From assembly GCA_030690855.1 (NCBI GenBank), contig JAUYFR010000163.1:1-13269 (forward strand): a DNA stretch of 13,269 bases, in the 5' to 3' direction. The notes under the pieces are model-generated. The model searched no databases, was not told the DNA's origin, and was given only the letters and a program-made list of their open reading frames with translations. Positions 6,246 to 13,269 of this stretch are shown piece after piece; positions within the stretch are counted from its first letter, which is position 1, and each line of letters opens with the position of its first letter. This DNA comes from Gallionellaceae bacterium. Lineage in GTDB: Bacteria; Pseudomonadota; Gammaproteobacteria; Burkholderiales; Gallionellaceae. The translations under genes and the position numbers were made by a program.

Positions 6246-7550
6246 ATGCACGCATCTCTCTCAACTAAAGATAAGCCCTACTGGCTCATTCTCTCCCACA
6301 GCTTTAACCAAGATGGGCAAGCTTCTAGCCTCACCATCACGGACAAGCTCCCTTATCTTTTGGAGCATGGCATTGATATCGCTGTATTGAGCGGGGTAAT
6401 GGGTACTCACGATACTCGATTCCCCCATTTCCAACTATTACCGTGGGGGCCTAGTGGCTTTGGGTTTGATATGCGCCAACTCATGCGACAGCATTGGGGA
6501 CGTGATTGGCGATACAAATTTGTTAGTTTTTTTCTGTCGCTATTTTTACTTCCGTTTATTGTGATTGAGCGTTTATTGTTTGGCCTACAAAGCCAAGCGT
6601 CATGGGCGCCGCCTGCTGTGTTTCGGGCTTTGCTTTTAATTCGTAAGCGCCGCCCTGCTGTTATCTATTCAACAGGTGGAGCCTATTCCGCGCACCTTGC
6701 CGGATATTGGTTAAAAAAATTGACCTGCATCACTTGGATCGCTGAGGTGCACGACCCAATGGTTGTCGCTGGTACCAAACAAAATCGCAATGTGCGAATG
6801 GTTGAAAAACTTGAAGCCGCCATTTGTCGCGATGCCAATTTGGCGTGGTGGTTTACAGATGAGGCACTTAACAGTGCGCGCAAACGCCATCCTGAATTAA
6901 GTAATCGGGGCGTGGTGATCTTACCCGGCGTGGAAAGGTTACCAAGTGATGCGATTTATCAGCGCTCTTCGCAAATGGTGATTGCGCATTTTGGCTTGCT
7001 TTCTGATTCGCGCTCGATGCAACCCGTTGTTCAGGCTATCGGTTCGTTACTTGAACATAAGCCAGAGCTACGCTCCACGTTGCGAGTTCACATTTATGGC
7101 AGTGCGATTGACGGCAAGGCTAAAGCAGAAATTGCGCGTCTAGGCTTAGACGAATTGTTTATTAGTTTTGGACGTTTAGAGTATTCACCTGCCACAGGGA
7201 AAACAGGCCGCGAACAGGTGATTGACCGCATGTATCAGGCGGATTGTCTTTTGTTGCTACACGGAAATTTTGAGGCCTGTCGTGAATATATTCCATCGAA
7301 ATTCTACGAGTATCTTTGGGCGGGACGCCCCATCATTGCGCTTACACATTTGAACCCGCAACTTGATCAAATGCTCTTAGAGAGAGATAGCTATCTTGCT
7401 GCGGTGGACCACCCCGAAGATATCATCTCTGCAATTGAAACTTCTCATACTGATTGGCAAGAAGATCGTTTGCGCATGCCAACACTACCAGCCATTACCG
7501 TAAAACAATCAGTTGCTAATATATTGATTAAATTGAGTAATATAAATTAA
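6246..7550 (+). CDS. GT4-like glycosyltransferase
   Basis: A 434-residue GT-B fold transferase. The N-terminal domain starts with PYWLILSHSF and includes a glycine-containing GGAYSAH loop (144-150) and EVHDP (167-171), reminiscent of acceptor-side motifs in GT4. The C-terminal domain begins around VIAHFG and contains VHIYGSA (281-287) and YIPSKFYEYLWAGRPII (348-364), the donor-binding block with a conserved E and 'G-x-P'. A hydrophobic stretch at 92-108 (KFVSFFLSLFLLPFIVIE) probably anchors the protein at the inner membrane rather than crossing it. Donor and acceptor are unknown. No clear Shine-Dalgarno precedes ATG 6246. It lies 26 bp after the methyltransferase and 8 bp before the next transferase, so it is very likely co-transcribed with both. 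Confidence 0.82.
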   Translation: MHASLSTKDKPYWLILSHSFNQDGQASSLTITDKLPYLLEHGIDIAVLSGVMGTHDTRFPHFQLLPWGPSGFGFDMRQLMRQHWGRDWRYKFVSFFLSLFLLPFIVIERLLFGLQSQASWAPPAVFRALLLIRKRRPAVIYSTGGAYSAHLAGYWLKKLTCITWIAEVHDPMVVAGTKQNRNVRMVEKLEAAICRDANLAWWFTDEALNSARKRHPELSNRGVVILPGVERLPSDAIYQRSSQMVIAHFGLLSDSRSMQPVVQAIGSLLEHKPELRSTLRVHIYGSAIDGKAKAEIARLGLDELFISFGRLEYSPATGKTGREQVIDRMYQADCLLLLHGNFEACREYIPSKFYEYLWAGRPIIALTHLNPQLDQMLLERDSYLAAVDHPEDIISAIETSHTDWQEDRLRMPTLPAITVKQSVANILIKLSNIN

Positions 7551-7558
7551 GGTCACTT

Positions 7559-8485
7559 ATGTTTAGCATCATTATCCCCTCTTGGAACAATCTTCCGTTT
7601 TTAAAAATTTGTGTAGCGAGCATTAGCAAATATTCGATGTGCAATCACGAGATCATCATCCACGTTAATGATGGCGCTGACGGCACGTTAGATTGGGTAA
7701 AATCCGAAGGCTTGAAATACAGCCATTCGCAAAAAAATATTGGCGTGTGCATGTCAGTGAATCATTTAGTGAGTTTAGCAAGCCACGACTGGGTCCTGTA
7801 TTTAAATGATGACATGGTGGCTTGCCCAGGCTGGGATACGGCGTTTGCTCAAGCGATTGCCTCAAACGAAACCGACTTAGCCTTGGATTTCTCTACACTT
7901 ATTCAGCCCAAAACCGGCAAAAATAAGCACATGATTGAACATGATTTCGGCTCTACGCCTGACACATTTGACGCCGCTGGACTGCTACAAAATTATCTAT
8001 CTGATTCTCGTCATGATGCGGAAGGAGCCGCCTCGCAGCCCACGTTGTTTCATCGTAAGTGGTGGCAGATCGTCGGTGGTTACAGCCTAGAATTCAGCCC
8101 CGGCATGAGCAGCGACGATGATTTGCTCATGAAATTTTGGGTTGCGGGTTGCCGGCATTTCCGCGTTATCGGCGCGTGCCGCTTTTATCACTTTGTGTGT
8201 CAAACCACAGGACGCATTCGCCACAACAAAGGGGGCCGTGTTTTCGTAATGAAATGGGGCATTACACAAAAAGAATTTTTTCAAAATTACATGTCAGTAT
8301 TGCGAGATACGCCACCATCACAATTACTGGCCAAACATTCAAAATTATTTCCTCGCGCTACGTTGATTGGCAAATTGCGCCGTGCCGGATATGGCTTGTT
8401 TCAAGATTATCCATTGCAAGGCATTGAAGAGTGGGATGTCACAGCGGGACAGAGCAAGTGGCAACAGAGTAAAAATTCAAGATAG
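7559..8485 (+). CDS. GT2 family glycosyltransferase
   Basis: A 308-residue GT-A transferase. MFSIIIPSWN (1-10) is the canonical first strand, HVNDGADGT (35-43) the second, NIGVCMSVN (60-68) the nucleotide-binding helix and YLNDDM (81-86) the DxD-type metal site. SPGMSSDDDLLMKFWVAG (180-197) supplies the catalytic acidic cluster, and HFVCQTTGRI (211-220) is a downstream conserved block. The C-terminal part is not recognised. The start is supported by TAAGG (7548-7552), six bases before ATG 7559 and overlapping the stop of the preceding gene, a sign of coupled translation. Its stop TAG (8483-8485) is in the same frame as the next gene. Confidence 0.87.
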   Translation: MFSIIIPSWNNLPFLKICVASISKYSMCNHEIIIHVNDGADGTLDWVKSEGLKYSHSQKNIGVCMSVNHLVSLASHDWVLYLNDDMVACPGWDTAFAQAIASNETDLALDFSTLIQPKTGKNKHMIEHDFGSTPDTFDAAGLLQNYLSDSRHDAEGAASQPTLFHRKWWQIVGGYSLEFSPGMSSDDDLLMKFWVAGCRHFRVIGACRFYHFVCQTTGRIRHNKGGRVFVMKWGITQKEFFQNYMSVLRDTPPSQLLAKHSKLFPRATLIGKLRRAGYGLFQDYPLQGIEEWDVTAGQSKWQQSKNSR

Positions 8486-8494
8486 GTTTGGAAT

Positions 8495-9604
8495 CTGAAA
8501 CCCTCCACCCAAAAAATCCTCCTCGCTTACCATCGTTTTCCGCCCATCGCGGATGACCTGAAAGGTGCTTTCGAGCGCCAAGGTGTTAAAGCAGAAATTT
8601 TTTACACCACTGATTACGAACACTGGTTTTATTATCGGATCATTAGAAGAGTTAATCGTCTTGCCCGTCATTTACGGCTTGTCCCCAAAGGCACTGATCT
8701 TTTCAAATCACACCCGCTCAATTTAACGAATTATGTGAGTAGTAATTTTGAAAAAAAAGTTGCCGAATTCCAACCAGACGCCATATTGGTTATTCATGGA
8801 CTTCCTTTCGGTGAATCTTTTTTATCTAAATTAACGAAGCCTAAAATTGGATGGCACCTTGAACCTCGCGACGATTTGCCTTATCTCGTTAGCAATGCGT
8901 CGCCCTTTAATATTTACAATTCATTTAGTCAGAAGGATGTGAATTTATTAGTAGGTGCTGGTTTTGATTGTCGTTATTTGAGCCACGCTGTTGACCCCAC
9001 TAATTTTTACTCTGAGCCAAACATTCCTAAAGAATTTGATCTCACATTTGTGGGCAATTGGAGCGCTTGGCGTGATGAAGCGCTGAGCGCGGCATTAGAA
9101 GTTACACAAAATGTGGCCTTGTATGGAAGTTACTGGCGAAAAAAAAGCTCCATCCCCCGCAAGCTCTTAGACCAAATCTATAAAGGTGAACAAATAATCG
9201 GGCGTGACTTAAACCATCTATTTAACCAATCGCGTATTGTGCTAAATGCTTCCAGAATTCCCCAAAGTCATGGTTTGAATATGCGATTTTTTGAGGTTTT
9301 ATCTGCGGGTAACGTGTTGCTGACTGATCGAGCACCAGAACTAGAAAAGCACTTCTCACCTAACGAGCATTTGGTGACCTATCAAAACTTAAGTGAACTC
9401 AAACTGCACTTGAAAGATTTGCTAGAAAATCCTGCGCGTCAAGAGTTGGTTCGTAACGCGGGGCAACGTTTGGTTCACGGGCATCATCATTATGACTTAA
9501 TGGCGGAATACTTTATAAATCAATTCAATGAGATACGTAAAATCAGGTCGCAACAAGCTAAACCGCTTTCAAGTCCCACAGGATGTGAGACAGCCCGTTT
9601 TTAA
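8495..9604 (+). CDS. CgeB-like glycosyltransferase (Glyco_trans_1_2), probable CTG start
   Basis: A transferase of about 369 residues, related to CgeB spore-protein and maturation glycosyltransferases. The C-terminal signature HGLNMRFFEVLSAGNVLLTD, then PELEKHF and later ARQELVRNAGQRLVHGHHHY, is typical of Glyco_trans_1_2. No ATG, GTG or TTG lies in frame between the preceding stop (8485) and GTG 8735, yet the upstream codons read as a convincing N-terminal strand, KILLAYHRFPPIADDL, followed by plausible protein. CTG at 8495 would give M-KPSTQKILLAYH, a natural start, with AGG (8484-8486) eight bases before it. Starting at GTG 8735 (289 residues) would remove the first 80 residues and has no ribosome site. 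CTG use, an ATG mutated to CTG, or a sequence error are all possible. The 3' end overlaps the convergent methyltransferase gene by 47 bp. Confidence 0.75.
   Translation: MKPSTQKILLAYHRFPPIADDLKGAFERQGVKAEIFYTTDYEHWFYYRIIRRVNRLARHLRLVPKGTDLFKSHPLNLTNYVSSNFEKKVAEFQPDAILVIHGLPFGESFLSKLTKPKIGWHLEPRDDLPYLVSNASPFNIYNSFSQKDVNLLVGAGFDCRYLSHAVDPTNFYSEPNIPKEFDLTFVGNWSAWRDEALSAALEVTQNVALYGSYWRKKSSIPRKLLDQIYKGEQIIGRDLNHLFNQSRIVLNASRIPQSHGLNMRFFEVLSAGNVLLTDRAPELEKHFSPNEHLVTYQNLSELKLHLKDLLENPARQELVRNAGQRLVHGHHHYDLMAEYFINQFNEIRKIRSQQAKPLSSPTGCETARF
9558..9604. other. Convergent overlap of two coding 3' ends
   Basis: The CgeB-like gene (stop TAA 9602-9604, plus) and the small methyltransferase gene (stop TAG, complement of 9558-9560, minus) share 47 bases. 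There is no room for an independent terminator between the two operons, so transcripts from both sides likely overlap and could form antisense RNA. Confidence 0.8.
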
Positions 9605-10160
9605 AAACAATATGTTCAAAATTTCTGAGGCTTTTTCTCCATCTGGGTTCCAATAAGTTGTGCGCATTCTTTGGCGCACTCCAATACACATCGACAACTT
9701 CAAACTTACCTTTAAAACCATAAATAGCGCCATAAGGATCATCACCCACAAAATAGGTATGCGTTTTGTCAGTGATGATGTTGACGTGGGTAGGATCTTG
9801 AAAAGCCTCCGGGCGAGGGTATGCGGGTGTAATAGCGATGAATCTTCCACCGGGCAAAAGAACTCGATGAATCTCGCTCATCAAATTTACAAATGGATTA
9901 ATTAGCGCGCCATTCGCATCGACAAATTGCCGAGGCATGTGCTCAATAAAATCAAACGCAGAAACAGAATTGAAGTAGTGATCAGAAAACGGAATTGACT
10001 CTCGGACCAAATTTGCCCTTTGATATTGAAAGCCGAGTTCATCAGGCGATGTTTTCATTTCGCGGATATCGCAACCATAAAGTTTTTTACACTTCAAAGG
10101 ATTGCGAGGAAATACCCCACACCCTAGATCGAGATGCCGAGTTTCATTTGAATCATTCAT
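9558..10160 (-). CDS. Small class I SAM-dependent methyltransferase
   Basis: A 200-residue protein covering just a methyltransferase core. HLDLGCG (9-15) is the SAM loop, GCDIRE (29-34) includes the strand-2 acidic residue, FDFIEHMPR (69-77) is the post-donor motif, and HRVLLPGGRFIAITP (98-112) is the usual helix and strand after it. PRPEAFQDPTHVN (115-127) is a family-like loop seen in related methyltransferases. It is the last gene of a minus-strand operon, starting nine bases after the GT2 stop, with a modest GGTGAA site shortly before ATG 10160. The substrate is unknown and presumably a glycan intermediate. Its last 15 codons overlap the 3' end of the CgeB-like gene on the opposite strand. 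Confidence 0.82.
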   Translation of the reverse strand: MNDSNETRHLDLGCGVFPRNPLKCKKLYGCDIREMKTSPDELGFQYQRANLVRESIPFSDHYFNSVSAFDFIEHMPRQFVDANGALINPFVNLMSEIHRVLLPGGRFIAITPAYPRPEAFQDPTHVNIITDKTHTYFVGDDPYGAIYGFKGKFEVVDVYWSAPKNAHNLLEPRWRKSLRNFEHIVFKNGLSHILWDLKAV

Positions 10161-10169
10161 ATTTCACCA

Positions 10170-11003
10170 TTAACAATACTGATCAACGCCCTTAAACGCA
10201 CAAATATGTGTCGCGTTTAACACCTGCTGTAAGCGTCGCTGGTTTTCTTCAAGGTGAGAGCGGTCGTTTTCTTTATGCCACAGATGAAACACAGGAGCAG
10301 CAAACCGCGCGCTCTTATTTGCCAGCCCCGCACGAATCAGGCGTACAACCAAATCAGAGTCCTCTTGCCCCCAACCGATATAGCTTTCATCTAATCCGTT
10401 TACTCGCAGCAAATCCTCTCTGAAAGCTGAAAGGTTGCAGGTCTTTGCACCTTGCCAACGCTGTGGCGAACGTTTGCGCAGCCAAGCAATATCAGGCAAT
10501 CGCAATAGTGGAAGCAACCTATTGATATGCCCTTGAATCCGCGCTTTTAACCAATGCCACACACCCCACAGATGAATGGGAATTTTGCTGCGTAATACTT
10601 GCTCTGTAAATTGCTGTGACAGCAGCATGCGGTTACCTGAGAGGAAACAACCTTGCTCACTGAGCAAGCGATGGCGCGACACAAAATCAGTTAGTGGAAT
10701 GCAATCACCATCGGTAAAAATAATGTAGCCCGCAGAGGTCGCGGCAAGAGCGCGGTTGCGTATGCCCGCAGCACGAAAGCCATCGTCGTCTTGCCAAATA
10801 TGGTGAATAGGAAATGTGGCACGGGCTTGAAATTGTTTCACGATTTCAGCGGTGTCGGGCTTCGACCCATCGTCGGCCACAATCAATTCAAAATGAGTAT
10901 CTGCCTGCGCAAGGAAACCTTCCAGCACTGCTGCCAAAGCATCTGGACGGTTATAGGTGGTAACGATAACGGCGATACGAAGTCTATTTCCGCTCATGAT
11001 CAT
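10170..11003 (-). CDS. GT2 glycosyltransferase with C-terminal galactosyltransferase-like region
   Basis: A 277-residue GT-A transferase. IAVIVTTYNRP (10-20), VADDGS (42-47), RAAGIRNRAL (77-86) and the DxD motif TDGDC (97-101) form the GT2 catalytic core. GWGQEDSDLVVRLIRAG (210-226) matches the Glyco_transf_7C region shared with galactosyl- and chondroitin-type transferases, where E-D-x-D contributes catalytic and metal contacts, followed by HLWHKEN (240-246). Donor specificity is not readable. The start codon overlaps the 3' end of the preceding gene by 20 bp; a second ATG two codons in (10997) is equally possible because neither has a strong Shine-Dalgarno. The tight overlap implies translational coupling with the WaaE-like transferase. 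Confidence 0.87.
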   Translation of the reverse strand: MIMSGNRLRIAVIVTTYNRPDALAAVLEGFLAQADTHFELIVADDGSKPDTAEIVKQFQARATFPIHHIWQDDDGFRAAGIRNRALAATSAGYIIFTDGDCIPLTDFVSRHRLLSEQGCFLSGNRMLLSQQFTEQVLRSKIPIHLWGVWHWLKARIQGHINRLLPLLRLPDIAWLRKRSPQRWQGAKTCNLSAFREDLLRVNGLDESYIGWGQEDSDLVVRLIRAGLANKSARFAAPVFHLWHKENDRSHLEENQRRLQQVLNATHICAFKGVDQYC

Positions 11004-11790
11004 CCGGAGGAGTCGACCAATTTAGCTTTGCCGTTGTGGCCTTGGCATAACGATAAAACGTGCCTTCAAAATTCCCTAACGCCAAGACAAAGCCAGCCCA
11101 CCCATCGAGAAAGCCGCGCCGAATAAAGTAGATGCGAATGAATGCCCATAGACCGTGTCCTAAGGCTTTAGACATGCTAGCAGACTTGCCGCAACGCTCT
11201 AATTTACGCGCACCCAAAGTCGAATAGCGCTGCATCTTGTGTACCAGTTGCTCCAAATTTTGGTATGGCACTTGAATAATGGCCGCTTTGAAATGCCCCT
11301 CTTTGCCGACAATGCGAAAAGATTCATGCACCTCTTCTTGATCATCAAAAATCAGCGCGCTTTTGCGAAACAATTGCGGCTGGCGATAATCCGGATACCA
11401 ACCCGAATGATTGATCCAACGGCCCATGAACCAATTTCGGCGAGGCACCCAATAAGCATCGGCTTGAGGGTTAGCTAACGCTTGCTCAATTTCCGCACGT
11501 GCTGCCGACGTGCAACGCTCATCCGCATCCAAGCTAAATACCCAATCGTGCTGGCAAGCTGAAATCGCATCATTGCGCAATTTACCAAACGTAGTGAAGG
11601 AAATTTGTTTGACGGTCGCACCAAGATCGGTGGCAATTTGCGCTGTACCATCGGTACTATTTGAATCGAGTACTAAAACCTCATCAGCCCACAACACGCT
11701 TTTTACCGCAGCAGTGATTTTGTCGGCTTCGTTAAAGGTAATGATGTAAGCGGTTAGCTTAGGGCGATTTACAAGACTTGTTTGCATCAT
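10984..11790 (-). CDS. GT2 glycosyltransferase of the WaaE/KdtX LPS-core type
   Basis: A 268-residue GT2 enzyme resembling WaaE/KdtX beta-1,4-glucosyltransferases that extend the inner LPS core. Motifs in order: YIITFNEA (15-22), LDSNSTDGT (41-49), GKLRNDAI (69-76, the KRNxAI-type step), FSLDADER (85-92, the DxD) and EEVHE (152-156, characteristic of this subfamily). The C-terminal amphipathic FIRRGFLDGWAGF (222-234) is the membrane-association region seen in relatives. ATG 11790 overlaps the TGA of the upstream dehydratase in an ATGA arrangement, so the two are co-translated; a second Met codon (11787) follows immediately. The family resemblance is good, but the exact sugar and acceptor in this organism are inference. 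Confidence 0.85.
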   Translation of the reverse strand: MMQTSLVNRPKLTAYIITFNEADKITAAVKSVLWADEVLVLDSNSTDGTAQIATDLGATVKQISFTTFGKLRNDAISACQHDWVFSLDADERCTSAARAEIEQALANPQADAYWVPRRNWFMGRWINHSGWYPDYRQPQLFRKSALIFDDQEEVHESFRIVGKEGHFKAAIIQVPYQNLEQLVHKMQRYSTLGARKLERCGKSASMSKALGHGLWAFIRIYFIRRGFLDGWAGFVLALGNFEGTFYRYAKATTAKLNWSTPPDDHERK

Positions 11791-13269
11791 AATCTTTCAT
11801 CAGGCGTGTACTCAGGCACCCAGCGGCGCATAGTTTGGCGAACAACGCTATCTTCAACTGCTGCATCAGTTGAAATCCAAGTGTGCATCAAATCCAACTC
11901 ATCCGTAGCAACCATCCTAGCTTTCGCAATACGCAACTTTGGGTGAGGTGTGGCGAGCGTATTTTCATCGTCTGCCAGCAGTTCTTCATATAGCTTTTCT
12001 CCAGGCCGCAAACCAGTGAATTCGATTTTAATATCGTCTTCGGTATAGCCAGAAAGTCGAATCAAATCTTTTGCAAGATCAGTTATTTTTACAGGCTCGC
12101 CCATATCTAACACAAATATTTCGCCGCCTTTGCCCATGCAACCCGCTTGCATTACTAATTGAGCGGCCTCAGGGATAGACATAAAGTAGCGCGTAATATC
12201 TGGGTGAGTAACGGTAATCGGCCCCCCCCTCCCAATCTGTTCACGGAATTTTGGAATCACACTGCCATTGCTACCTAAGACATTGCCGAAGCGCACGATG
12301 ATGAAACGCGTACCAATTGTTTGCTGCAAACCTTGGCAAATCATCTCCGCCATACGCTTGGTCGCACCCATCACATTGGTGGGATTTACCGCTTTATCGG
12401 TAGAGATCAATACAAACTTATCGACACCTTGTTTCTGTGCATGACGCGCAACCTGCCATGTACCAAACACATTATTACGTACCGCTTGCCAAGTGTTATG
12501 TCGCTCCATCAAAGGAACATGCTTATAGGCTGCCGCATGAAACACCACGCTAGGCCTATACTCACCGAACACTTGGTCGAGCCTTATTGCATCGCGTACA
12601 TCCCCTGCTAAGTAAACGACACTAAGGTTCGGAAACACAAGGCTCATCTCCTGCTCGATGTTGTACAAAGCGAATTCACTCAGCTCAAATAAAATTAGCG
12701 TATCCGGCATAAAACGGGCAACTTGCCGGCATAGCTCAGATCCAATGGATCCGCCTGCCCCCGTTATAAGTACGACCTTATTAGTCAACTGCGCCCTTAA
12801 CCCAGCATCATCTAATTGCACGGGGTCTCTTCCAAGTAAGTCATCCAACTCCACTGCACGCAACTGCGAAATCGCCACACTCCCGCTTAATAACTCATCG
12901 AAACTAGGTACCATCTGCGCCTTAACACCAATTTCGGAGGCAAGATCAATGACATGTTTACGTATCTGATGAGGCGCGGTAGGCATCGCAATAATGATCT
13001 GCTTAACACCAAGGCGTTTACTCCAGTAGGGCAAGTCATTAAGCCCGCCCAATACCTTTATACCATTAAGAAACCGACTTTGCTTACTCAGGTCATCATC
13101 AAGAAAACCGACCTGACGCCATTCCCGACTTCGTGACAGCTCTTTAGATAATCCAATACCGGCACTACCCGCACCGAGAACTAATACGGGCTCACCATGC
13201 AAATTAAAATTGCCATATAGTAAGTTCTCCTTCCATAAGCGATAAAACAATCGGCTTCCACCCATTATC
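11787..13269 (-). CDS. wbpM: WbpM/CapD/FlaA1-family nucleotide-sugar 4,6-dehydratase, 5' partial
   Basis: Only the 3' part is present. The frame stays open past the window edge, since the codon before the ATG at 13265 is ATA, so the N-terminal membrane domain of long WbpM-type proteins is missing. The visible 492 residues start with a first Rossmann region, VLVLGAGSAGIG (27-38), then the catalytic SDR domain with GAGGSIGSE (169-177). STDKAVNP (288-295) carries the T-D-K site, and VMGATKR (298-304) provides M299 and K303, where this family replaces the usual SDR catalytic tyrosine with methionine. These enzymes convert UDP-GlcNAc to UDP-4-keto-6-deoxy-hexosamine, the precursor of QuiNAc and FucNAc. 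RPGEKLYEELL is a further family block. This gene heads the minus-strand operon and ends in an ATGA overlap with the WaaE-like gene. The symbol follows family resemblance, not proven function. Confidence 0.9.
   Translation of the reverse strand, partial: IMGGSRLFYRLWKENLLYGNFNLHGEPVLVLGAGSAGIGLSKELSRSREWRQVGFLDDDLSKQSRFLNGIKVLGGLNDLPYWSKRLGVKQIIIAMPTAPHQIRKHVIDLASEIGVKAQMVPSFDELLSGSVAISQLRAVELDDLLGRDPVQLDDAGLRAQLTNKVVLITGAGGSIGSELCRQVARFMPDTLILFELSEFALYNIEQEMSLVFPNLSVVYLAGDVRDAIRLDQVFGEYRPSVVFHAAAYKHVPLMERHNTWQAVRNNVFGTWQVARHAQKQGVDKFVLISTDKAVNPTNVMGATKRMAEMICQGLQQTIGTRFIIVRFGNVLGSNGSVIPKFREQIGRGGPITVTHPDITRYFMSIPEAAQLVMQAGCMGKGGEIFVLDMGEPVKITDLAKDLIRLSGYTEDDIKIEFTGLRPGEKLYEELLADDENTLATPHPKLRIAKARMVATDELDLMHTWISTDAAVEDSVVRQTMRRWVPEYTPDERL

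Noticed and set aside
8735..9604. GTG 8735 as the true start of the CgeB-like gene
   Set aside because: It would discard about 80 codons that read as a normal enzyme N-terminus, and no ribosome site precedes it.
12222..12229. Eight-base C run (G8 in the sense of the WbpM-like gene) as a phase-variation switch
   Set aside because: It is in frame, encodes the conserved R-G-G-P segment, and is a single tract near the lower length limit for slippage. Nothing else suggests phase variation.
12321..12611. Open frame on the plus strand opposite the WbpM-like gene, and similar antisense frames at 964-1281, 1916-2281 and 10791-11126
   Set aside because: Each lies entirely or largely opposite a gene with strong family motifs, has no recognisable domain and no ribosome site. 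They are by-products of the coding strand.
1..13269. CRISPR arrays, tRNA genes, insertion sequences or phage genes
   Set aside because: No regularly spaced repeats, cloverleaf-like segments, transposase motifs or terminal inverted repeats were found on reading both strands.

Overview
This window is part of a surface-polysaccharide (O-antigen, capsule or LPS outer-core) biosynthesis locus of a Gram-negative bacterium. A betaproteobacterium, or a gammaproteobacterium of moderate GC, is my best guess. That guess rests on the WbpM/CapD-type dehydratase, the WaaE/KdtX-like transferase and the Wzy_C-type ligase/polymerase, not on any species-specific marker. I see 14 protein genes, two of them cut by the window edges: one ligase/polymerase tail, eight known or suspected glycosyltransferases, four predicted methyltransferases and one nucleotide-sugar 4,6-dehydratase. 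No tRNA, rRNA, CRISPR array, insertion sequence or transposase was recognised.

Layout: (i) Positions 1-3400, plus strand: the 3' end of an O-antigen ligase/polymerase, a GT2 transferase, an FkbM-type methyltransferase and an uncharacterised glycosyltransferase-like protein, loosely spaced (gaps of roughly 80-120 bp). (ii) 3457-5416, minus strand: a GT10 (alpha-1,3-fucosyltransferase-like) gene followed by a SAM methyltransferase with a strong Shine-Dalgarno. (iii) 5563-9604, plus strand: a compact operon of a methyltransferase, a GT4-like, a GT2 and a CgeB-like transferase. (iv) 9558-13269, minus strand: a compact operon reading leftwards from a WbpM-like dehydratase (5' end outside the window) through a WaaE-like GT2 and a second GT2 to a small methyltransferase. 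Blocks ii and iii diverge over 5417-5562. Blocks i/ii and iii/iv converge, the latter with a 47-bp overlap of coding 3' ends.

How the genes work together (inference): WbpM-type enzymes make UDP-4-keto-6-deoxy-hexosamines that feed sugars such as QuiNAc or FucNAc. The transferases build a repeat unit or outer core on a lipid carrier or lipid A-core, the methyltransferases decorate it, and the ligase/polymerase at the left edge polymerises it or attaches it to lipid A-core. No flippase (Wzx), ABC exporter (Wzm/Wzt) or GDP-fucose synthesis gene is visible, so export and donor supply must be encoded elsewhere.

The most noteworthy points are: a CgeB-like transferase whose conserved N-terminus lies upstream of any ATG/GTG/TTG and appears to start at CTG (8495); an E-to-G change in the usual 'DVEG' motif of the FkbM protein; a small open frame with a good ribosome site overlapping the start of the uncharacterised transferase; and the mosaic orientation and base composition of the locus. 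I found no evidence for an entirely new kind of system; this looks like a variable glycan locus with some unusual members.
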